A stretch of 27,353 nucleotides of DNA from the NCBI GenBank assembly GCA_022826515.1, contig JAJDUT010000053.1, forward strand, positions 1 to 27,353. The letters run 5' to 3'. The DNA comes from Candidatus Latescibacterota bacterium (lineage in GTDB: Bacteria > Latescibacterota > UBA2968 > UBA8231). Below are positions 1 to 6,466 of the stretch, piece by piece (position 1 is the stretch's first letter; every line of letters begins with the position of its first letter). The translations under genes were made by a program, and so were the position numbers. Under the pieces are notes generated by a model. It worked only from the letters and a program-made list of their open reading frames with translations. It did no database searches and was not told where the DNA came from.

Positions 1-242
1 GAAACACGGGTGGGATGTGCCATACTCAACCGGCTACTGCATTTGGCTAAACCCGAATCCTATCCCCTAACCGAGAAAGCCTAAACTACACACACAAGAA
101 GCCAACACCCCGGCACGAGTTTTATGCACCAAAGCCATGAATAAGCAGAAAAAGTTAGCCCGACTTGCCAAAATAGCTAAGCTTAGATTAGAGTCAAACT
201 GACTTAAACTTACAAGGAATGGATATTCAAGCTATAATTCGA
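1..242. other. AT-rich flank without a recognisable gene
   Basis: No convincing gene was found. Two plus-strand frames are open from the window edge and close at about 70 and 84, so the end of an upstream gene cannot be excluded. A 21-codon lysine/leucine-rich ORF starts with ATG at 137 and stops at 202, but it has no clear ribosome binding site and I do not call it. The composition matches the AT-rich block up to about 2830. Confidence 0.4.
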
Positions 243-854
243 CTACTCCATAGAAATAGTCGAATCGTATATAGGCAACCAAAGTAGTTCCTCTCCCACA
301 GATCCTGGTGCAGTTATTTTTGCCCTAGACGGTATCAATCCCGCGTAGACATCACTCCACATCCAGCGCAAGTTCCCACGAACTAGATGGCACCAAGTTT
401 TTTTAACTTGAACTTCCTCATTCTTCGACCTAGGCTCGCATCCTCCCTTACAAGATGCTTGAGCAAAGCATCCATTACACAACAATGGTAGTTCATTCCG
501 AACAATTGACGTCTCTTTATTAAGCTCCGACTCGTTTATTTTGAATCGATTCAACAACCTATCGAAACTGCCTACAAAATAATCGTCTTTTCTCGGATCA
601 TCAATGCGGCTTATCTCTGAACACAAGCTTAGGTAACCGTTCGGAGTAATAAATACGCCTTTCCCTTCTAGAGAATCGCAATAAGCACCCTTGCGAAGCA
701 CAAGCGGCCTTGTTGCCGTTCCTACCTCTGCACCACGTGTTCGTCCCAATAATTCAACCCGTCGAAACTCCGCGATAAAATCTCTAGTTTGTCGGCAGAA
801 AACAGATAGTAGAACCAAGAAGCTGCCCTTGAGGAAATGGATTACTCTCCTCAA
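243..854 (-). pseudogene. SPASM-domain remnant of a radical SAM peptide maturase
   Basis: This 203-residue reading frame carries a full-looking SPASM auxiliary Fe-S domain. Cys59 and Cys78 flank the G-V-F-I-T-P-N-G-Y strand, a C-X2-C-X5-C-X3-C cluster lies at Cys126/129/135/139, and a last Cys is at 155. SPASM domains bind auxiliary [4Fe-4S] clusters in radical SAM enzymes that modify peptides or proteins. The CX3CX2C radical SAM motif and TIM-barrel core are absent. The only start is a TTG at 852-854 with no ribosome binding site, inside the end of the upstream fragment (784-1125), which reads in another frame. The pair therefore looks like one ancestral gene that lost its catalytic core by internal deletion plus frameshift. 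No precursor-peptide gene is obvious nearby. An alternative is a stand-alone SPASM protein, but the weak start argues against it. Confidence 0.6.
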
Positions 855-1125
855 CCGATGGTTCAGAGAAATACTCAGAGAAACTAGTAATCATATCTGT
901 CGTTAAGAGCTCTTCGTACTTCCCGCCCCTAGCTGCTGATTTAAGAAAAGTACTTACTCTTTGTCTATCACTCGATATCCACATAAAGTGATTATATGGG
1001 AAAAAAGCTGCATATTTAGACTCATCCCCATATAGAGTAAGAAAAAAGCCCTTTGCGAGCTTTGGTAGGGCAGAGCCTATATTGGTATTCTCTGTCCCTA
1101 GCTCCTGATCGAGTATAGTCATCAT
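784..1125 (-). pseudogene. N-terminal fragment of the same radical SAM/SPASM protein
   Basis: This is a 113-residue frame. The ATG at 1125 has an excellent ribosome binding site (AGGGAGG, about five bases upstream on the minus strand), so this is the original 5' end of the locus. The sequence around K-Y-A-A-F-F-P-Y-N-H-F and the following charged helix resembles the pre-core N-terminus that precedes the radical SAM barrel in peptide-maturase families. The frame then ends at residue 113 without any CX3CX2C motif. Its last 71 bases overlap the SPASM fragment in a different frame, as expected for a gene broken by deletion and frameshift. The family assignment of this piece alone is weak and rests mainly on its position ahead of the SPASM remnant. 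Confidence 0.5.
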
Positions 1126-1126
1126 G

Positions 1127-1183
1127 TTAGCCTCCCTTGAAGAAGTATATTCGTATAATTACTCCATACTTGTGAACAGACAT
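1127..1183 (-). CDS. possible 18-residue leader ORF before the radical SAM remnant
   Basis: A minus-strand ATG at 1183, preceded by AAAGG, opens an 18-codon frame rich in hydrophobic and basic residues (ending F-F-K-G-G). It stops one base before the ATG at 1125 of the radical SAM fragment, and its final codons contain that gene's ribosome binding site. It could be a coupling peptide, a degraded precursor, or chance. Nothing in the sequence supports a RiPP precursor beyond its position. Confidence 0.15.
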   Translation of the reverse strand: MSVHKYGVIIRIYFFKGG

Positions 1184-1248
1184 TACGAGCCTTTGCGTTT
1201 ATCCTAGTAGTTTCAACGAGACCTTGGGCCGAAAGAATAAAGGTAAAT

Positions 1249-2763
1249 CTAGTCTCCTGTCGCGTCGTTAAAGGAACCTAGTATCTTGCGGTTACTTTCC
1301 GACTTGTGGAGCCGGTTAGTCAATAGCACCCGGCTTGAAGAAGAAACAAATGTGCTGCCTGAACTCCTAATCAACATCAAATTCTCAGTTCGGTCGACTA
1401 CATCTAGCCGGAGTCTTCGGATCAGCTTCTCCAAAGTGGTATTCCCATGCCAAGTTGTGCAGGCCCCTGCTGATTGAGGTGCATAATCTTCGCTACAGAT
1501 CACCATAAACAGATATGTCAAACGCATTATCTCCATTATAATTTTAATCGTGCAAACTATGGGCAAGGCTCTCCAAAAATCGGTTAACACAGCCGTCTTG
1601 AACATCTTATCATGGAATGGCAGCCGTACTCCTAGTGCCCACTTTACCTCGACTACCGTTTCCACTTTTTTTGCAATTCTCACGTTTTCTTGCCTAAGAT
1701 CCGTGGCATAGGAGTACGGTATTTTCTTTAAAAACTCGCCTGTACCACAGCCTATAACTATATTAGAATTGTCACTAATTATATTCCAATTCTTAATCAT
1801 GCTGTTAAAATTTTTATCCCTTGAATAATCAGGCAAATAACAGACGGGGTCCAAATTTTTGATCCTCGACCATAATCTCAAGAACTGGTAACGGCCGACT
1901 ACAGTATATAATTCGATATCTGGACTTGGATGTTTTTGAAGTACCTTCAGCCTATTCAATCTAGTACTCATCATGTTCTGTTCAATATTGAACTCGTGTG
2001 GGTAGTGGGCAGCCCACGCATGGCGGTTCAAGACGTATTTCATACCTTTCATATAGCATCGATAGCTAAATTCTAAATCTTCGGAACCATAGCTATCGAA
2101 TTCCTCGTCGAACATTCCAACGGCAACAGCCTCTTCTTTTCTTATGCTGAAGGCATTCCCCCATAATAATCTCCATGGAGCACAGAGTTCGTCAAGATTG
2201 TCTTCAACTCTCTGGTAGGCTATCTCCCTATTGTCCCAAAGGCGTTTATCCTCCTCAAACATGGTTATATTCTGGATTATATCGCTCCAGTTAACTTTAA
2301 TTTTTAAATCTACGCTCCAATCCTCATTAGAATTTGTGGTGCAACTCGCGTAACAATAGACATAACCCAGAACGACTATTTTATTGCATTCCGAGAAGTC
2401 GGCTTCTATTTGGGCTACATAATCTGGACATATGACTATATCGGAGTCTAGAAAAACCAGCAACGAACCACAAGCATTTTGAATACCGACGTTTCTCGCT
2501 CGACAGACGCCATTTTTTTTGCTTCTTTTTAAATAGAAATATTTAATGTGCAGTCTCGGACGGTATTCTTCTACTACTGCCTGTGTGTTGTCAGTGGATC
2601 CATCATCTACTATTATGACTTCCAAATTATCTAAATCATATTTCTGGCCAGCAATAGCATTCAAAACATAGGACAAAGTATGGGCTCGGTTAAATGTAGG
2701 AATGACGATACTTATATTAGGGTTACTGGCTCTCGATGCAACATCAGTCCAGTTTGTTGACAT
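1249..2763 (-). CDS. family 2 glycosyltransferase fused to a methyltransferase-like domain
   Basis: Residues 17-260 form a GT-A family 2 glycosyltransferase. They show the I-S-I-V-I-P-T-F-N-R strand, V-D-D-G-S-T-D at 52-58, the metal-binding D-S-D at 106-108, and a galactosyltransferase-type acceptor motif (W-G-N-A-F near 201, G-M-F-D-E-E-F-D-S-Y-G-S-E-D-L at 216-230). The enzyme would transfer a sugar from a nucleotide-sugar donor in the cytoplasm. From about residue 333 there is a second module with a class I methyltransferase look: I-V-I-G-C-G-T-G-E-F (motif I), A-T-D-L-R (acidic end of strand 2), and L-P-F-H-D-K-M-F. The C-terminal half is divergent, so SAM binding is uncertain. The start is ATG at 2763; its ribosome binding site is poor. 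The gene is codirectional with the broken radical SAM gene 123 bp downstream, and both are AT-rich, so a transferred modification cassette is plausible. The acceptor is unknown. Confidence 0.8.
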   Translation of the reverse strand: MSTNWTDVASRASNPNISIVIPTFNRAHTLSYVLNAIAGQKYDLDNLEVIIVDDGSTDNTQAVVEEYRPRLHIKYFYLKRSKKNGVCRARNVGIQNACGSLLVFLDSDIVICPDYVAQIEADFSECNKIVVLGYVYCYASCTTNSNEDWSVDLKIKVNWSDIIQNITMFEEDKRLWDNREIAYQRVEDNLDELCAPWRLLWGNAFSIRKEEAVAVGMFDEEFDSYGSEDLEFSYRCYMKGMKYVLNRHAWAAHYPHEFNIEQNMMSTRLNRLKVLQKHPSPDIELYTVVGRYQFLRLWSRIKNLDPVCYLPDYSRDKNFNSMIKNWNIISDNSNIVIGCGTGEFLKKIPYSYATDLRQENVRIAKKVETVVEVKWALGVRLPFHDKMFKTAVLTDFWRALPIVCTIKIIMEIMRLTYLFMVICSEDYAPQSAGACTTWHGNTTLEKLIRRLRLDVVDRTENLMLIRSSGSTFVSSSSRVLLTNRLHKSESNRKILGSFNDATGD

Positions 2764-2838
2764 GGGGTATACCTATACGGTAAGAACCTAAGCGGATCAG
2801 CTTCTAAAGTTCCTCTGTGTAGAAAAGTACCACAACCA

Positions 2839-5214
2839 TCATCTACAGCGCATCACTTCTACTGGATCGATCCGACTCGTCCTGACGGCGTGGTACGCTA
2901 CACTCACCCAAGCGGCGACCAACGCGGCTGCAACTGCCGCGACGAACGGACCAACACCGACCTCGGTGCGCTCGCTGAACTGCTCCATCCACCCAGCCAT
3001 GCCAAAGTAAGCGATCGGGCAGGCGAGCAAGCTGGCCACTAGCACCAAGCGCGTAAACTCTCCGGCGAGGCGGAGGCCGATCTCTACCCCGGTAGCACCC
3101 AATACCTTGCGTACGCCGAACTCCATGCGCCGGCACTCCACGGCAAAGGAAGCGAGACCAAAGATCCCCACGCAGGCCACGAGCAGAGATAGTCCGCCGA
3201 AGCCAGCGAACAGCGTTTCTAGGCTTTCATCCCTGTGGTACATGGCGGCAAAGCGGTCGTCGAGGAGGGAATACTCAAAAGGATGGACCGGATCTAACTC
3301 TGCCAGCACCGCCTCGACTTGCTGCACGACGGGCTGTAGGGAATGGGCGCGAAAGCGAATGATCAGGTAGTTGTGCCACGGCCATAGCTGCATGACGACC
3401 GGTTGGATGCCGCGCCGCAGAGAGCCGGAGTGGAAGTCCTCAACCACGCCGACGACCATGCCTTCAGGGGAGACGTCCGTGCCCCCGGCTTGCCCAATCG
3501 CCAAAGTCCGGCCAATGGCCGCCTCCGCAGACTCCCATCCCAGTGTTTGCACTGCCGCCTGCGAGAGGACGAAGTACCCATTGCGCGGCTCCATGTTATC
3601 AGTAAACCCCTCTCCTGCTACTAGGGTCATGCCGAGCGTTTCCGTCACTTCAGCATCGACCCACAGCAAATCGACGCTCACGGGATCCACCTCCGCAGGA
3701 CGCGGCTGGATGCTTCTTCTGCCCACCGGCCCTGCCGGAAACAAAGCGGCCGCGCTCACCGAGGCAACCTCCGGTAGCTGGCCCAATCGCTCCTTCGCTG
3801 CCTGCGGATCACCCCGCATCGCTTGGCTGCGAATCGGCACGACCAAGACCTGCTCGGTCTCAATGCCAAGCTCTGTGTTTTGGATAAAAGCCAATTGCTG
3901 CTGAGCAATCGCCGTTGCGCAGAGCAGTCCCACGCAGACGACAAACTGCGCCGTCACCATGCCTATGCGCCCCCTTCTGCTGCCGACAGCTCCACTACCC
4001 TCCAAAGCCCGCACCGGCGCGATCCGAGCGAGGCAAAAGGCGGGATAGCCGCCCGACAGAACCACCGCTAAGAGAAAGATCGACGCCATCAAGGCCAGCA
4101 CCTTTGGATCGGAGTACGCTAGGGAAACTTCCATCCCGCCGAAGTGCGTCACATGTGGAGCCAAGATGTCCGTCAAGACCACAGCGACAGCAAAAGCCAA
4201 GGCGGTCACCACGGCCGACTCGATCAGGAACTGCCGCGCCAGTTGGCTGCGACCAGCACCCATCGACAGCCGCAGCCCGATCTCGCGCACCCGCTGTGCG
4301 GCTATAGCGGTTCCCAAATTGGCATAGTTGAGGCAGGCGACGAGCAGGACCAAGCACGCGACCGTCGTCAAGATGATCACCTCGCGGATGTCCCCACCTC
4401 CTGAGATGCCGAAGTCCTCCCGCGAATAGAGGTGAATCCGCTGGAGTGCCTGTAGTTCCCAGTGGCTGCGATCGTCAACGCCGAAGTGTTCTTGCCGCAA
4501 TTGGTCGAGCAGACCACTCAACGAATGCTGCTCAACGCCGGGACGCAGCAGCAGGTACGTGCGGTACATGCTGCGCCGCCAGTCATTCACTGCGGTAGGC
4601 CCCAGCCAGCGTTCCACGGTGACAAAGGAGGCGAGGAACTCGATCCGCAGGTGAGATTGCTCGGGCAGGTCGCGCAGAATCCCGGTCACCTTTAGGTCGA
4701 GATGATCCTTGAAGCGGATGATTTGCCCCATAGGGTTGGCGTCGCCGAACAGCTTGTGCGCCGCAGACTCGGAAAGGAGAACGCTAAAAGGCTCGTCGAG
4801 AGCAGTCGCGGCGTCCCCAGCAACCAAGGGCAAGGTGAAGACCTTCAGAACCTCCGGGTCGGCGAAGAGAAAGGCATCCTCGTAGAAACGCTTCTCTCCG
4901 TGGCTGATAAGCGGCGCTGGGTTGTCCACGTTCAGCATACGCACTACGGCTTCCACCTCGGTCGTTTCGCGCTGAAGGCTGGTGCCGAGGACGGCAGGCG
5001 TCGTCAGACGGGTAGCTTTCTCTCCTTGGGTGACGACGCGGTAGATGCGCTCGCCGTACTCGTGAAACCTGTCGGTCTCTAGTTGGCCGAGAACCCAAAT
5101 GGCCATGAGCATACAGCCCGCGAGCCCAACCGCTAGGCCGCCGATATTGATCAGCGCATAGAGCCAATGGCGGATCAGATGGCGGGCGGCGATGTGTAGA
5201 TAGCTTTTGAACAT
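2839..5214 (-). CDS. MacB/FtsX-type ABC transporter permease
   Basis: This 791-residue inner-membrane permease has two MacB-PCD/FtsX repeats. Each begins with a transmembrane helix (first: L-I-N-I-G-G-L-A-V-G-L-A-G), followed by a periplasmic domain and then a three-helix FtsX bundle (I-G-L-R-L-S-M-G-A in the first repeat, F-G-V-R-K-V-L-G-A in the second, both typical family motifs). Such permeases work with a separate ATPase in lipoprotein or peptide export and stress responses, or act as mechanotransmission devices. No ATPase gene is in this window, so the partner must be encoded elsewhere. I chose ATG 5214 (M-F-K-S-Y-L-H-I-A) because family members start this way. In-frame upstream starts exist (ATG 5259; TTG 5265), but the TTG sits in the T-run of the preceding terminator. 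Neither start has a strong ribosome binding site. Confidence 0.85.
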   Translation of the reverse strand: MFKSYLHIAARHLIRHWLYALINIGGLAVGLAGCMLMAIWVLGQLETDRFHEYGERIYRVVTQGEKATRLTTPAVLGTSLQRETTEVEAVVRMLNVDNPAPLISHGEKRFYEDAFLFADPEVLKVFTLPLVAGDAATALDEPFSVLLSESAAHKLFGDANPMGQIIRFKDHLDLKVTGILRDLPEQSHLRIEFLASFVTVERWLGPTAVNDWRRSMYRTYLLLRPGVEQHSLSGLLDQLRQEHFGVDDRSHWELQALQRIHLYSREDFGISGGGDIREVIILTTVACLVLLVACLNYANLGTAIAAQRVREIGLRLSMGAGRSQLARQFLIESAVVTALAFAVAVVLTDILAPHVTHFGGMEVSLAYSDPKVLALMASIFLLAVVLSGGYPAFCLARIAPVRALEGSGAVGSRRGRIGMVTAQFVVCVGLLCATAIAQQQLAFIQNTELGIETEQVLVVPIRSQAMRGDPQAAKERLGQLPEVASVSAAALFPAGPVGRRSIQPRPAEVDPVSVDLLWVDAEVTETLGMTLVAGEGFTDNMEPRNGYFVLSQAAVQTLGWESAEAAIGRTLAIGQAGGTDVSPEGMVVGVVEDFHSGSLRRGIQPVVMQLWPWHNYLIIRFRAHSLQPVVQQVEAVLAELDPVHPFEYSLLDDRFAAMYHRDESLETLFAGFGGLSLLVACVGIFGLASFAVECRRMEFGVRKVLGATGVEIGLRLAGEFTRLVLVASLLACPIAYFGMAGWMEQFSERTEVGVGPFVAAVAAALVAAWVSVAYHAVRTSRIDPVEVMRCR

Positions 5215-5260
5215 GGTTAACGTGATGAATAGATAGCGCGTGTCGCCTCTCGTCCCCATA

Positions 5261-5300
5261 AACAAAACAAGGGGAGGGAAACCAATTCCCCCTCCCCTTG
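5261..5300 (-). terminator. Rho-independent terminator of CBM9-like gene A
   Basis: On the minus strand an 11-bp stem (CAAGGGGAGGG paired with CCCTCCCCTTG) is followed by TTTTGTTT, 36 bases after the stop codon at 5336. It should separate the CBM9-like gene from the permease gene downstream, although the permease start lies only about 50 bases further on. Confidence 0.85.
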
Positions 5301-5335
5301 TGAACGTACTTAAGACGAAGACTGCTAAAGTTGGT

Positions 5336-6247
5336 TTATAGCTCTTCGCCTACCAGCGACTTGATCTGGCCCCAAGAGCTTTCCTCGACTGCCGTATCTA
5401 CAGCTTCAATCGGCGTCAGAAAGATATCGGGCATGCCGCCGCTGTTCATAAACTGCTCGGCCATGCTGTACTGAGCTTGCCAGAAGAAACCGTTCTCGCA
5501 GCATTCCTCCGAGAGCGGATCGTTGCCGTTGGCGTTGAGACCTTCGTCGGCGTCGTCAACCGAGATCGACATGCCGATGGTCTGCTCAGCCGCGAGCGTC
5601 CACACCGTGCTGGCATCCGGGCCGCCGCTGATCGAGAGCGGATCCATCAATTCGGCGCTGAACTCGTAGTAGTACTCTTGGCCTTGGTTGACGTGACCGG
5701 CCTCGACGAAGTCGGTGTGGGTCCACCAGAAGTTCAGAGCGTCTTGCTCGAAATTGCCCAGTGCGCCGTTGTACATCTGGACGCGCGAGAACTGCTCGGA
5801 GAAGCTCAGGCACATCTGGTAGGCCGGCTGCAAGTCTTGGTCGTTGGGGGCCGAGTACGGGCCGCCGCCTTGGTTGTCGGGATCGAAATGCACTTCGCAG
5901 TTGTCATCGCGGAAAGTGCAGGTGGGGTTCTTATCGACGATCAGGAAGTCGTCGTGGACGTGAATCATGGCGTGGACGCGGTTGTTGGCGTCGCTCCAGC
6001 CAATGATCAGGTCAATGAATAGGTCATCGGCATCGTCGGCACCGCCGGTCAGCGGATTCATGTCTTCAATGGTGACCTCAAAGCTGCGATCAACCCAAGC
6101 CCAGTCGGAATTGTCGCCATCGATGGTGGGCAGGGCGTTACTGGGGATACCCACGGCAAAAAAGAGCGGTACTTCAGCCGGCTCCTGCGCGAAGGCAGCA
6201 CCAGCGACGAGCAATACGCCTAGAGTTAAAGCTAGGACTTTGCGCAT
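5336..6247 (-). CDS. secreted CBM9-like (DOMON-type) protein, copy A
   Basis: This 303-residue exported protein has a Sec signal peptide (M-R-K-V-L-A-L-T-L-G...A-F-A|Q, cleavage near residue 20). The mature part resembles family 9 carbohydrate-binding/DOMON-like beta-sandwiches: a leading T-I-D-G-D-N-S-D-W, a Y/H-D-D-F strand, then D-D-N-C-E-V-H-F-D-P-D-N-Q-G-G-G. Conserved cysteines (C-T-F-R-D-D-N-C, E-E-C-C-E-N-G) suggest disulfides. It ends in S-S-W-G-Q-I-K-S-L, a motif shared with two other proteins in this window. ATG 6247 has a near-perfect ribosome binding site (AAGGAGG), so an in-frame extension upstream is not used. A strong promoter at 6415-6444, a leader of about 160 bases and a dedicated terminator make it a single-gene unit. 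Copy B lies at 14976-15893 with roughly three quarters of residues identical by eye. The ligand is unknown; a heme-binding DOMON role is an alternative. Confidence 0.75.
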   Translation of the reverse strand: MRKVLALTLGVLLVAGAAFAQEPAEVPLFFAVGIPSNALPTIDGDNSDWAWVDRSFEVTIEDMNPLTGGADDADDLFIDLIIGWSDANNRVHAMIHVHDDFLIVDKNPTCTFRDDNCEVHFDPDNQGGGPYSAPNDQDLQPAYQMCLSFSEQFSRVQMYNGALGNFEQDALNFWWTHTDFVEAGHVNQGQEYYYEFSAELMDPLSISGGPDASTVWTLAAEQTIGMSISVDDADEGLNANGNDPLSEECCENGFFWQAQYSMAEQFMNSGGMPDIFLTPIEAVDTAVEESSWGQIKSLVGEEL

Positions 6248-6280
6248 TGTTAAATCCTCCTTAGGATAGCTGCTGAACGT

Positions 6281-6322
6281 AAAAAGTGAAAAGAAAAGGC
6301 CCGCCACAAGGCTTCAACGGGC
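6281..6322 (-). promoter_or_regulatory. possible leader attenuator hairpin
   Basis: In the long 5' leader of CBM9-like gene A, GCCCG and CGGGC pair across a 14-base loop and are followed directly by a T-rich run (CTTTTCTTTTCACTTTTT). This resembles an intrinsic terminator placed between promoter and start codon. The stem is short, so attenuation is only a suggestion. Confidence 0.35.
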
Positions 6323-6414
6323 AGAATTACGAGCTTGCTCAAAATAAAAGTGAAGCGGTTGGTACTGCGAACCTCCTTTCCCCGGCGATTTCTAAAATAT
6401 GAATAATAGTCGGG

Positions 6415-6444
6415 TATATAAATAAATATGTATTTGACTGTCAA
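6415..6444 (-). promoter_or_regulatory. sigma70-type promoter of CBM9-like gene A
   Basis: On the minus strand a perfect TTGACA (6444-6439) lies 18 bases before TATATA (6420-6415) in AT-rich sequence. Transcription would start near 6408, giving a leader of about 160 bases before ATG 6247. The promoter begins just 23 bases after the end of the upstream codirectional gene. Confidence 0.75.
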
Positions 6445-6466
6445 GATTTTTTTGCCCGTGAATTTC

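Noticed and set aside
137..202. 21-codon basic ORF near the window start
   Set aside because: There is no clear ribosome site, homology or context to support it.
6250..6444. 64-codon ORF covering the leader of CBM9-like gene A
   Set aside because: It begins inside the -35 element, so it would not be transcribed from its start; only its last part could be a leader peptide, and no start codon near the AAAGGAGGT supports that.
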